Shown in pieces: positions 8,889 through 15,798 of a stretch of DNA of 23,220 nt. The DNA is from a virus: the IMG/VR virus record IMGVR_UViG_3300042507_001968, positions 1 through 23,220 of that record, one strand, 5' to 3'. Position 1 is the first letter of the stretch. Each line of letters begins with the position of its first letter. The position numbers were made by a program, and so were the translations under genes. The notes under the pieces were generated by a model. It was not told the DNA's origin, ran no database searches, and saw nothing but the letters and a program-made list of their open reading frames with translations.

Positions 8889-8914
8889 AAGGGGCATCAC
8901 GCCCCTTTTCTTTT
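8889..8914 (+). terminator. Intrinsic terminator after the tail tube gene
   Basis: AAGGGGC at 8889-8895 pairs with GCCCCTT at 8901-8907 around a 5-nt loop (ATCAC), followed by a T-rich tail (TTTCTTT). It begins 32 bp after the stop of the tail tube gene. Together with the terminator at 8249, it makes the tail tube gene a separately terminated unit. Confidence 0.8.
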
Positions 8915-8947
8915 ATAACAAGATTTTGATTTTTCGTTACTTATAAA

Positions 8948-9394
8948 ATGGTTATCAATAATACCACATCATCTATTTCATTTTTCCCCTTTGTATCATT
9001 TGACGATGTAAGCCAAGGGGGCGGTGGGAATGATTCATTTTTATTGCTGCAAAGTGGTGATTTTCTTTTACAAGAAAATGGATCAAAAATCGTAATTGCC
9101 TACGCTGGTGGTACGGTAGATGTTGAAGTATGGCACAAAAATACAAAAACAATGGTTGAAGCGGAATCATCAGTTACAATAGTAGGCAGCAAGGTGACGG
9201 TTACTTTGCCGTCATTGTCAAACATTACTGCGGTGGCACAGGACCTCGATACTATTTTAATAAGAATTAAATACGAAGGAAAGTTGATGTGGGAATATGT
9301 GGCTACTTGGTCAACCGAATCAACCAATATAAATAATACCTTTAAAACTTGGGATACAACTGCGGATGAAAGCCCTGAATGGATAACTATATGA
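8948..9394 (+). CDS. Small structural protein preceding portal (148 aa)
   Basis: A 148-residue beta-rich protein with a Gly-rich early linker (QGGGG) and a LLLQSGDFLLQENGSKIVI segment at about 31-49. That segment's duplicated LLxxSGDFLLxENG pattern recurs in Bacteroidetes phage virion proteins in my recollection. The remaining part has alternating hydrophobic strands (VDVEVWHK, SKVTVTLPS, ILIRIKYEGKLMWEY). It may be a head-tail or tail accessory subunit. Its stop overlaps the portal ATG (ATGA at 9391-9394), so it is coupled to portal translation. Its exact role is unknown. Confidence 0.65.
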   Translation: MVINNTTSSISFFPFVSFDDVSQGGGGNDSFLLLQSGDFLLQENGSKIVIAYAGGTVDVEVWHKNTKTMVEAESSVTIVGSKVTVTLPSLSNITAVAQDLDTILIRIKYEGKLMWEYVATWSTESTNINNTFKTWDTTADESPEWITI

Positions 9395-11607
9395 GTAACT
9401 TGAAATTTATACAATTAGAAACCTATACAAGCCCAACCATCGTTGAGCAAAAAAATAAAGAGTGGGTTGAATATGGTCAGGATAATAATTATTATCAGTA
9501 CCTTATTGACCTTTACTATGGCTCTGCAACCAATAACGCTTGTATCAAAGGGATATCAGATTTAATCTACGGGGATGGTTTAGAGGTGGTTCGTGCCGAT
9601 AGGCATTTATCGGGTTACCTTGACCTTAAAAAACTATTTCACCCCGATTGCCTACGCAATACGGCAATGGATTTAAAGATGCTCGGTCAATGTGCTATTC
9701 ACTTGGTTAAGTCCAAGGATAGAAAAAAGTACGTTAAGGCTGAACATTGGGCAATACAAACACTACGCCCCGAAAAATGCAACGATAAGGGAGAAATTGA
9801 AGGCTATTATTTTGCACCTGATTGGAGTAAATTAAAAAGAGGTCAAAAACCTCACCGATTTGCCGCCTTTGGTTTTGATGAAAATGCAACCGAGTGCGTA
9901 TTGGTAATTAAACCTTACTCAACGGGTAACTATTATTTTAGCCCAGTAGATTATCAAGGGGGAACGCAATGGGCAGAACTTGAAACCGAGATTTCAAACT
10001 ATCATATCAATAACATCAAAAACGGAATGGCTCCGAGTATGTTGATAAATTTCAACAACGGACAACCACCAGCGGAAGTGAAGGATATGATTGAAGCCCA
10101 AATCATCAATAAGTTTACAGGCTCATCAAATACGGGTAAGTTTATCCTATCTTTTAACGACAACGCAGAAAGCAAAGCGGATATCACACCCGTTCAATTA
10201 TCTGACGCACACAACCAATATCAATTCCTTTCTACCGAATCAATGCAAAAGGTAATGATGTCGCACCGTGTGACCTCACCAATGCTTTTAGGTATTAAAG
10301 ACCAAACTGGATTTGGTAATAACGCAGAGGAGTTAAAAACCGCATCTATTTTATTTGATAACACCGTTATAAGACCTTTCCAAAGATTGCTTTTAGATGG
10401 TGTGAGAAAGATAATGAATGCCAATGGTTACAACTTGGACATTTATTTCAAGACATTGCAGCCTTTGGAATTTACTGATTTATCGGGTAAGGTAGTAAAC
10501 GAAGAAACCAAAGAAAAAGAATTTGGGTTCAGTAAAGTTGAATTAGTTAAACCTAACCCAAGTGAGAGCAAAAATGATTTTTTAGCACGTTGCATCCCTG
10601 TTGTCGTTAAAGAGGGCAAGGATGCGGATCAAGCGGCTGCGATTTGTTATTCATATTTTAAAGGTGAGAAGGTAGAACTTGAAGAATCATTTACCGATTA
10701 CCCCGAAGGTGCATCCAACAACGCTAAAAGGGCGTTAAAATGGGTGATGCAACACGGTTGGGGTGACTGCGGTACAAACGTAGGTAAAGCAAGGGCGCAC
10801 CAATTAGCCAATAAAGAACCTATATCAATCGAGACCGTTAAAAGAATGGCGGCTTTCCGTAGGCATCAACAAAACAAAGATGTGCCATATTCCGAGGGAT
10901 GTGGTGGATTGATGTGGGATGCTTGGGGAGGTGATTCAGGAATCAGTTGGGCTGAAACCAAAGTTAAAAATTTGCAGTTAAGTGCAGACTTACCCGAATT
11001 TACCGAGGAAATAGAGAATGAATGGTTGGACTATTTGAAAGACAAAGGCGAAGTTATCGGTGAGGAGTTTGAATTAATTGATGAAAGCCCCGTTACTGAT
11101 GACAACGAATACAAGTTTTTCAAACGATTTGCCAACCCAGAAGATAAAAGCAAGGATGATAAAGGAGTTTACCTGATTCGCTACCGATACGCCCCAATGA
11201 GTGCAAGTGGTAATTCTCGTCAATTCTGCAAAGATATGGTTGCCAATGCCAAGATGGGCGTGGTTTACCGAAGAGAGGACATTGATACGATGGGCGATGA
11301 TGGGGTTAACGGTCAATTTGCACCAAGTGGAAAATCTAATTACTCCATTTGGAAGTACAAAGGGGGCGTGAATTGTAAGCATCAATGGTATCGCTTGACT
11401 TATATGCGTAAACGTGTAAGTGGTGGTAAATTTATCCCATTAACACCCGAAGAGAAAAGCCAAGCCATCAAAGATTTGGATAATTACAAAAGGGTAAGTA
11501 ACCAAAGTGCGGATGCAGCTGGTGTACCTTTTTCACCACCTGATTGGCAAACCGCATCCACCAAAACCATTGATTTACCGAACCGAGGAAGTTTAAAAAA
11601 TAAATAG
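9391..11607 (+). CDS. Portal protein with extra C-terminal domains
   Basis: I chose the ATG at 9391 (738 residues) because it forms an ATGA overlap with the upstream stop; another ATG lies 12 bp earlier. Residues about 1-370 look like a phage portal, with a conserved late segment around 305-345 (SPMLLGIKDQTGFGNNAEEL, then a helix ending in RKIMNANG). Portals form the dodecameric DNA channel at the capsid vertex. After this come three additions: a Cys-containing motif at about 397-424 (ARCIPVV...QAAAICYSYF), a HGWGDCG...AFRRHQQ...GGLMWDAWGG domain at about 445-523, and a C-terminal domain with YKGGVNCKHQWYRLTYMRKR near 655-675. Similar domains occur attached to phage head proteins in Bacteroidetes. 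Here they are fused to the portal, making it larger than usual. Confidence 0.8.
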   Translation: MSNLKFIQLETYTSPTIVEQKNKEWVEYGQDNNYYQYLIDLYYGSATNNACIKGISDLIYGDGLEVVRADRHLSGYLDLKKLFHPDCLRNTAMDLKMLGQCAIHLVKSKDRKKYVKAEHWAIQTLRPEKCNDKGEIEGYYFAPDWSKLKRGQKPHRFAAFGFDENATECVLVIKPYSTGNYYFSPVDYQGGTQWAELETEISNYHINNIKNGMAPSMLINFNNGQPPAEVKDMIEAQIINKFTGSSNTGKFILSFNDNAESKADITPVQLSDAHNQYQFLSTESMQKVMMSHRVTSPMLLGIKDQTGFGNNAEELKTASILFDNTVIRPFQRLLLDGVRKIMNANGYNLDIYFKTLQPLEFTDLSGKVVNEETKEKEFGFSKVELVKPNPSESKNDFLARCIPVVVKEGKDADQAAAICYSYFKGEKVELEESFTDYPEGASNNAKRALKWVMQHGWGDCGTNVGKARAHQLANKEPISIETVKRMAAFRRHQQNKDVPYSEGCGGLMWDAWGGDSGISWAETKVKNLQLSADLPEFTEEIENEWLDYLKDKGEVIGEEFELIDESPVTDDNEYKFFKRFANPEDKSKDDKGVYLIRYRYAPMSASGNSRQFCKDMVANAKMGVVYRREDIDTMGDDGVNGQFAPSGKSNYSIWKYKGGVNCKHQWYRLTYMRKRVSGGKFIPLTPEEKSQAIKDLDNYKRVSNQSADAAGVPFSPPDWQTASTKTIDLPNRGSLKNK

Positions 11608-11609
11608 AA

Positions 11610-12122
11610 ATGTACGCAAACGATAATGTACTTTTAATAACCAAAGACCACTTGTTTAAATACACCCAGTTGGGTGGCAATGTGGATATTGACAAGGTTA
11701 CACCTTTTATAAAGATAGCCCAAGACATCCAAATCCAAGAGGTGTGTGGCACGGCTTTGTATCGGTCAATCTTAACCAAGGTGCAAGGAAACACCCTTGC
11801 TGGGAACTATTTGACTTTGGTAAATCAATACCTACAACCGATGCTCATTCACTATGCGATGGCTGACTTTTTGTTATTCCATGGCTATGAGATAAGTAAC
11901 GCTGGAATAGTTAGAAATACACCCGAAAACACGCAGTTACCTGATAGGGTTGAGATTGATATGATTGTGAAACGTCAAAGGGATATTGCGGAAACCTACC
12001 GTCAAAAGACGGTGAGTTATTTAAATTATTATCCTCAACTATTCCCTGAATTTACACAAGACCAACAAAGTGGAATGTACCCCGACCAAGATCCAAGTAA
12101 CTACACAGGATGGAATCTATGA
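11610..12122 (+). CDS. Head-tail connector-like protein (DUF6712-like)
   Basis: A 170-residue mainly helical protein starting two bases after the portal stop. The layout matches small head-tail adaptor proteins: an N-terminal helix set (LITKDHLFKYTQLGGNVDID), a central QDIQIQEVCGTALYRSIL segment, long helices around MLIHYAMADFLLFHGYEISN, and a tail of ITGWNL type. It resembles the DUF6712 family, which I associate with Bacteroidetes phages next to portal genes. Such proteins sit below the portal and connect the head to the tail. The family name is by memory of sequence character, not by search. Confidence 0.6.
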   Translation: MYANDNVLLITKDHLFKYTQLGGNVDIDKVTPFIKIAQDIQIQEVCGTALYRSILTKVQGNTLAGNYLTLVNQYLQPMLIHYAMADFLLFHGYEISNAGIVRNTPENTQLPDRVEIDMIVKRQRDIAETYRQKTVSYLNYYPQLFPEFTQDQQSGMYPDQDPSNYTGWNL

Positions 12123-12601
12123 AAAAACCATACAAACCGAAGCCCGACAAGGTGGAAAAGTTGGAGAAAGTGTATAAGGAAATCAAGGCTTCCAAGCCCG
12201 TGAAATCCTTTTTATTTGCCAAGGCAGTTGTGTTGATGGTATTGCTATCATCTTGCTCGGCTCAATGGCACTTAAAACAAGCCTGTAAAAAAGATGGGGC
12301 AATTTGTAAACCACAAGTAGTAAAATTAGATACCATCATTTATACGGATTCGGTAGAGATTTATGAAACTTTTGAAACGGAAGTACACGATACAATCATT
12401 ATTGATACGGGTAGCGTGAGGGTTGAAATTTATCGTGACCACGATGTTATTCGTACATACATAAAGCAACGCCCTGACACAATTAAAATCACTAAAACCG
12501 TAAATGTACCACAAGTGATAATGCAAGAAAAAGATTGGAATCCTTGGGTTATTCTGATAGCATTAATTTCAATTTTATTATGGCTAATCAAAAAGTTTTA
12601 A
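12119..12601 (+). CDS. Lipoprotein with C-terminal membrane anchor, candidate unimolecular spanin
   Basis: The ATG at 12119 forms an ATGA overlap with the upstream stop and gives 160 residues; an in-frame ATG 9 bp earlier is less likely. A basic N-region of about 30 residues is followed by a hydrophobic stretch and a lipobox LLSSC with Cys46. The middle is a Thr/Asp/Ile-rich beta-prone ectodomain (DTIIYTDSVEIY, HDTIIIDTGSVRVEIY). The end is a membrane helix (WVILIALISILLWLI) with a KKF tail. An outer-membrane lipid anchor plus a C-terminal inner-membrane helix is the architecture of u-spanins such as T1 gp11, which disrupt the outer membrane in lysis. The long N-region is unusual, and the gene lies away from the endolysin, so this is a hypothesis. 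Confidence 0.65.
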   Translation: MKKPYKPKPDKVEKLEKVYKEIKASKPVKSFLFAKAVVLMVLLSSCSAQWHLKQACKKDGAICKPQVVKLDTIIYTDSVEIYETFETEVHDTIIIDTGSVRVEIYRDHDVIRTYIKQRPDTIKITKTVNVPQVIMQEKDWNPWVILIALISILLWLIKKF

Positions 12602-12738
12602 AAGAAACCCCATCAAGGTCATCACCACCAAGTTCAAAACGTGGATGCCTCTGCAAAAACACTTTAAAATATAGTGTTAAATGTTGTGATGGAACTTTGT
12701 GGGCGCAAGGAATCGGACCTATAACAAAAACACCTTAA
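12580..12738 (+). CDS. Small cysteine-rich phage protein (52 aa)
   Basis: Starting at the ATG at 12580, inside the end of the preceding gene, this frame encodes 52 residues. An earlier in-frame ATG would overlap more and is less likely. The product has a Ser/Pro-rich, basic N-terminal half (KETPSRSSPPSSKRG) and a compact motif with two cysteine pairs, GCLCKNTLKYSVKCCDG, ending WAQGIGPI. The CxC...CCxG...AQGIG pattern resembles small proteins I recall from Bacteroidetes phages next to fibre genes. Four cysteines in 17 residues suggest metal binding or disulfides. Function is unknown. The gene ends 14 bp before the fibre gene. Confidence 0.65.
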   Translation: MANQKVLKETPSRSSPPSSKRGCLCKNTLKYSVKCCDGTLWAQGIGPITKTP

Positions 12739-12750
12739 ATCGTTAATTAA
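12739..12750 (+). promoter_or_regulatory. Recurrent pre-start motif ATCGTTAATTAA (copy 3)
   Basis: Identical to the copy at 5684-5695. It fills the 14-bp gap between the cysteine-rich protein and the fibre gene and ends 2 nt before the ATG at 12753. Confidence 0.4.
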
Positions 12751-12752
12751 TT

Positions 12753-14024
12753 ATGCCAGACCAAAAGATAAGTCAACTCACGGCAATTACCACGGTAGCC
12801 TCTACGGATGTGCTTCCCATTGTGGATGTGAGTGATGATACAACCAAGAAAATAAGTATTTCCCAAATAGCGGCTCAAAGCCCAGTTCAAAGTGTAAATG
12901 GTTCAACTGGTTCAGTTACCGTTCAACCGACTTTGGTAAGTGGAAGCAATATCAAAACCATCAATAACGAATCACTTTTAGGAAGTGGAAATATTACCAT
13001 TTCGGGAAGTGGTGGAGTTACTACCCTTGACGGGTTAAGTGGTGCGATTACATTGGTAGAGGGTGCAAATGTAACCATCACCGATAACGGCACAAATCAA
13101 ATCACTATTGCGGCTGCAAGTGGTGGTGTTACCGACGGTGACAAAGGAGATATAACCGTGTCAGGTAGCGGAGCAACTTGGACTATTGATAATGGTGTTG
13201 TGTCAAATGCTAAATTAGGCACAGGAATAGACGCTGCGAAATTGGGTGACGGAAGTGTAAGCAATACTGAGTTTCAATATTTGAACGGTGTAACCTCTGC
13301 AATTCAAACTCAGTTGGATGGTAAAGTAGACGAAAACGCTGCAATCACAGGGGCAACAAAAACTAAAATTACCTACGATGCAAAAGGTTTAGTAACTGCT
13401 GGTGATGAGCTTGCGGCTACTGATTTACCAAGCGGAATAGACGCAGCAAAGATTGCAAACGGAACTATTTCAAACACCGAGTTCCAATATTTAAATGGTG
13501 TAACTGATAATATTCAAACTCAATTTAGTGGCAAACAAGCAATTATCACAGGGGCAGCGACAACTATTGACACCGAAGATTTAACGGCATCAAGAGCATT
13601 AGTTTCTGACGGCAGCGGAAAGGTTGCGGTTTCTTCGGTTACGTCTACTGAACTAGGTTATGTCAGTGGCGTTACAAGTTCGGTGCAAACACAAGTAGAT
13701 TCAAAGACTGCAAAACTAATCACAACTAATCGTCAAACGGCATCTTATACACTTGTTTTAAGTGATGCGGATAAGTTAGTTGAAATGAACGTAGGGAGTG
13801 CAAATAACTTGACTATACCTTTGAACTCTTCGGTTGCATTTCCAACAGGAACACAGATTCTATTGGCTCAATACGGAGCAGGTCAAACGACCGTAGTTGC
13901 AACAAGTGGAGTGACCGTCAGAAGCAACGGAGGCAAGTTAAAATTAAATGTGCAGTATAGCGGTGCAACTTTGATAAAGATAGGTACTGATGAGTGGTAT
14001 TTATTTGGAGACATAGTATCATGA
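12753..14024 (+). CDS. Tail or head fibre protein with repeats
   Basis: A 423-residue fibre-like protein, rich in Gly, Ser, Thr and Asn. It opens with [20 protein letters not shown], an N-terminal virion-attachment segment common in phage fibres. This is followed by [11 protein letters not shown] and [14 protein letters not shown] type beta-helix or stalk segments. The middle carries three degenerate copies of an (N/S)TExxYxxGVTxxxQTQxxxK unit. The C-terminal end (about 330-423) has a compact beta domain ([20 protein letters not shown]). Fibres of this type project from the tail or capsid and present an adhesin tip. It is coupled by ATGA to the putative receptor-binding protein. Confidence 0.75.
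   Translation: MPDQKISQLTAITTVASTDVLPIVDVSDDTTKKISISQIAAQSPVQSVNGSTGSVTVQPTLVSGSNIKTINNESLLGSGNITISGSGGVTTLDGLSGAITLVEGANVTITDNGTNQITIAAASGGVTDGDKGDITVSGSGATWTIDNGVVSNAKLGTGIDAAKLGDGSVSNTEFQYLNGVTSAIQTQLDGKVDENAAITGATKTKITYDAKGLVTAGDELAATDLPSGIDAAKIANGTISNTEFQYLNGVTDNIQTQFSGKQAIITGAATTIDTEDLTASRALVSDGSGKVAVSSVTSTELGYVSGVTSSVQTQVDSKTAKLITTNRQTASYTLVLSDADKLVEMNVGSANNLTIPLNSSVAFPTGTQILLAQYGAGQTTVVATSGVTVRSNGGKLKLNVQYSGATLIKIGTDEWYLFGDIVS
13263..13706 (+). repeat. Three degenerate 21-residue repeats within the fibre gene
   Basis: Copies at 13263-13325, 13473-13535 and 13644-13706 encode [34 protein letters not shown] and the more diverged [17 protein letters not shown]. The first two are nearly identical in protein but vary at the DNA level, so the repeat is maintained by selection on the protein. 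The intervening sequence also repeats SGIDAAK-type segments. Such units form the fibre stalk. Confidence 0.75.
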
Positions 14025-14824
14025 TTTTAGCAACACACGGATTTTTAGCAAGTTCAATAGGGCAAATTGATGCAGATGCACAGGCATTTTTTAACCGAGT
14101 TACAACGGCAGGAGGCACATTGTCTGCAACAGAAAGAAATGCCGTAAACACGTTGGTTATTAAAATGAAAACTGATGGCATTTGGACTAAGATGAAAGCC
14201 ATATACCCAATGGTGGGGGCAAGTGCCGCAGCGTGTGCTCAGAACTTGAAAAGTAGTTCATTTACGGGTACATTTACAAGCGGTTGGACATTTGCGAGTA
14301 CAGGAGCCAAGCCTAATGGAACAAATGCGTACATGAATACTAATTTTATTGCTAATAGTAATTTAACTTTAAATTCTGGTCATCTTAGTTTTTATTCAAG
14401 AACAGACAATAACACAGGAGTAGATGACATTGGAGCGGCTATTACTACAGATTTACAAAATATGAGATTAATCATTCGTAATGGTGGTTCATTGTTTTGC
14501 GATTTAAATAGTGGGACTACAGCAAGAATTAGTGGTTCAAATGCAAATTCATTAGGTTTTTATATAGGTTCAAGAACAACATCAACAACGTTTAAAGTAT
14601 TTAAAAACAATACAACTTTTGGCGCCAATACAAACACCAACAATGGCATTCAACCAATAATAAATATATATATTGGTTGCTTGAATAATAATGGAGTAGC
14701 ACAAAATTATTCAAATAGAGAGTGTGCTTTTGCTTCTTTAGGTGACGGACTAACCGACACCGAAGCATCTAACTTTTATACCGCAGTACAGGCGTTTCAA
14801 ACAACTTTATCTCGTAACGTATGA
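14021..14824 (+). CDS. Putative receptor-binding / fibre tip protein
   Basis: The ATG at 14021 overlaps the fibre stop (ATGA) and gives 267 residues; an earlier in-frame ATG at 13994 would overlap by 31 bp and is disfavoured. The N-terminal third is helical ([20 protein letters not shown], then [20 protein letters not shown]). It continues with [19 protein letters not shown] and a beta-rich domain of roughly 180 residues with the pattern of a concanavalin-like/LamG sandwich ([41 protein letters not shown]). The last helix is [18 protein letters not shown] recall similar proteins from Flavobacteriia phages after fibre genes. Location and fold suggest host-surface glycan binding. Confidence 0.65.
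   Translation: MILATHGFLASSIGQIDADAQAFFNRVTTAGGTLSATERNAVNTLVIKMKTDGIWTKMKAIYPMVGASAAACAQNLKSSSFTGTFTSGWTFASTGAKPNGTNAYMNTNFIANSNLTLNSGHLSFYSRTDNNTGVDDIGAAITTDLQNMRLIIRNGGSLFCDLNSGTTARISGSNANSLGFYIGSRTTSTTFKVFKNNTTFGANTNTNNGIQPIINIYIGCLNNNGVAQNYSNRECAFASLGDGLTDTEASNFYTAVQAFQTTLSRNV
14648..14686 (+). repeat. Inverted repeat inside the receptor-binding gene
   Basis: CAACCAATA (14651-14659) and TATTGGTTG (14671-14679) form a 9-bp perfect inverted repeat around an 11-nt AT-rich loop. Flanking ATTCAA (14648-14653) and TTGAAT (14681-14686) offer an alternative outer pairing. No T run follows, so it is not an intrinsic terminator. It lies in coding sequence. Confidence 0.5.
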
Positions 14825-15048
14825 TAGGCTATATTTTAACAATAGAACAAAAAAAAGCAATTCAAGGAGTATTTTTTGATAATGATATTTTCTTTAACTG
14901 CGTTCAAGATATCAATGATGTTTGGTTTTTATTTTTATCAGAGCAAGATAAAGAAATTTTACCACAAGAATATTTATACCTTTTAGACCTACCACAAGGC
15001 GAATACATTCCTAAACCATCACCTTTCCCTTTCAATGAAACTAACTGA
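14821..15048 (+). CDS. Small partner of the receptor-binding protein (75 aa)
   Basis: A 75-residue protein coupled by ATGA to the putative receptor-binding gene. It starts [19 protein letters not shown], has an acidic, aromatic middle (DNDIFFNCVQDINDVWFLF) and ends with a Pro-rich segment (GEYIPKPSPFPF). Small proteins placed directly after adhesin genes are often fibre-assembly chaperones, and a Pro-rich tail also occurs in such chaperones. No known family is recognised, so the chaperone role is a positional inference. Confidence 0.55.
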   Translation: MIGYILTIEQKKAIQGVFFDNDIFFNCVQDINDVWFLFLSEQDKEILPQEYLYLLDLPQGEYIPKPSPFPFNETN

Positions 15049-15059
15049 TACAACCGCTA

Positions 15060-15317
15060 ATGAAACTACCAATAACCTTTGACGAATTTAAGAGCGATCC
15101 GGCCAAGGCAATAACATTCTTGATGTTGGTCGTTGTGAGTGTGCTTTATTACCGTGCTGAACGCCAAAGCAAAGCCATCAATGACCGATGTGAGCAGCGG
15201 TTGGAGTTGTGCGAGGCGAAGTTGGAAAAAATGTCCAAGATGTTAAAAACACAAGATTCATTGTGTTCTGCGTTAATTACTGAAATATCAATCTACAAAA
15301 ATTTAGGTAAGATATGA
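15060..15317 (+). CDS. Single-span membrane protein of the lysis cassette (85 aa)
   Basis: An 85-residue protein with one membrane helix (about residues 15-32, KAITFLMLVVVSVLYY) followed by a charged coiled coil with three cysteines (RCEQRLELCEAKLEKMSKML... and DSLCS). A type II anchor with a periplasmic coiled coil resembles the inner-membrane spanin (Rz) layout, but holins or accessory proteins with one span are also possible. It lies upstream of a second single-span protein, a holin-like protein and the amidase. Its stop overlaps the following ATG (ATGA at 15314). Confidence 0.6.
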   Translation: MKLPITFDEFKSDPAKAITFLMLVVVSVLYYRAERQSKAINDRCEQRLELCEAKLEKMSKMLKTQDSLCSALITEISIYKNLGKI

Positions 15318-15508
15318 AACTACTTTACGGAATAGCAATAATAGCCTTAATTATGGCGGTTGCAATTGAACCTGATATTGAGCAGAAAGCCGAAGAGCAA
15401 ATCCACCATTCGGAAATGATGTGCGATTCTGCGGCAATAGTTTTAGAGGAAATCAGAGCGGTTAACGATAGTCTTTTAATTGAAAAATATTTTTATGAGA
15501 ATAAGTGA
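15314..15508 (+). CDS. Small membrane-anchored lysis-cassette protein (64 aa)
   Basis: A 64-residue protein with an N-terminal hydrophobic segment (LYGIAIIALIMAVAI, residues 4-18) followed by an acidic helical part (PDIEQKAEEQIHHSE and onward). It could be a secreted or membrane-anchored accessory lysis protein, for instance a spanin-type partner or antiholin-like factor. No family is recognised. It is coupled by ATGA to the preceding gene, and its end overlaps the holin-like gene by 14 bp. Confidence 0.55.
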   Translation: MKLLYGIAIIALIMAVAIEPDIEQKAEEQIHHSEMMCDSAAIVLEEIRAVNDSLLIEKYFYENK

Positions 15509-15704
15509 GTTATTCAAAGGTGACAAGGGCGAATTTTCGTCTAAAAGGTTTGTGGGTATTTTTGGCGCTTTGGTTCTTTTTGGCTCTATGGTTTATTATA
15601 ATACTTCTGAACTCGTTGAAGCGGTGGAGTTTATCACTATTTTCTCGCTTGGTTACACGGTTATAGATAAATATACCAATGGCAAAAACAACGCAAGTCA
15701 GTAG
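15495..15704 (+). CDS. Probable holin (two membrane segments)
   Basis: I chose the ATG at 15495 (69 residues); a TTG start at 15480 would add five residues. A charged N-terminus (MRISELFKGDKGEFSSKRF) is followed by two hydrophobic stretches, VGIFGALVLFGSMVYY and VEFITIFSLGYTVI, with a short loop and a basic C-terminus. Two-span proteins of this size next to an endolysin are typical holins, which open the inner membrane so that the amidase can reach the cell wall. The amidase lacks a signal peptide, which makes a holin necessary. The exact holin class is not determined. Confidence 0.65.
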   Translation: MRISELFKGDKGEFSSKRFVGIFGALVLFGSMVYYNTSELVEAVEFITIFSLGYTVIDKYTNGKNNASQ

Positions 15705-15798
15705 TTTTAAGGCGAAGCCCAAATCAAAATTGGGAAGGCATACTAAACACGTTAACAAACACAAGTCAAGCAAGGCTTATAAAGGACAAGGCAGATGA
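15679..15798 (+). CDS. Tiny basic conserved-type protein (39 aa)
   Basis: A 39-residue frame with unusually high Lys/Arg/His content: MAKTTQVSSFKAKPK, then SKLGRHTKHVNKHKSSKAY and a GQGR end. It starts 26 bp inside the holin-like gene and its TGA overlaps the amidase ATG (ATGA at 15795-15798), so translation is coupled at the 3' end. I recall very similar KSKLGRHTKxxNKHKS...GQGR peptides near phage amidases in Flavobacteriia, but have not searched. The charge suggests nucleic-acid or polyanion binding, possibly a minor virion or lysis-timing protein. Function is unknown. It is too short to be found by ordinary length cut-offs. Confidence 0.7.
   Translation: MAKTTQVSSFKAKPKSKLGRHTKHVNKHKSSKAYKGQGR

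Noticed and set aside
9379-9390. Earlier in-frame ATG for the portal at 9379
   Set aside because: The ATG at 9391 overlaps the upstream stop as ATGA, the dominant junction type in this genome; the earlier start would add only four residues.
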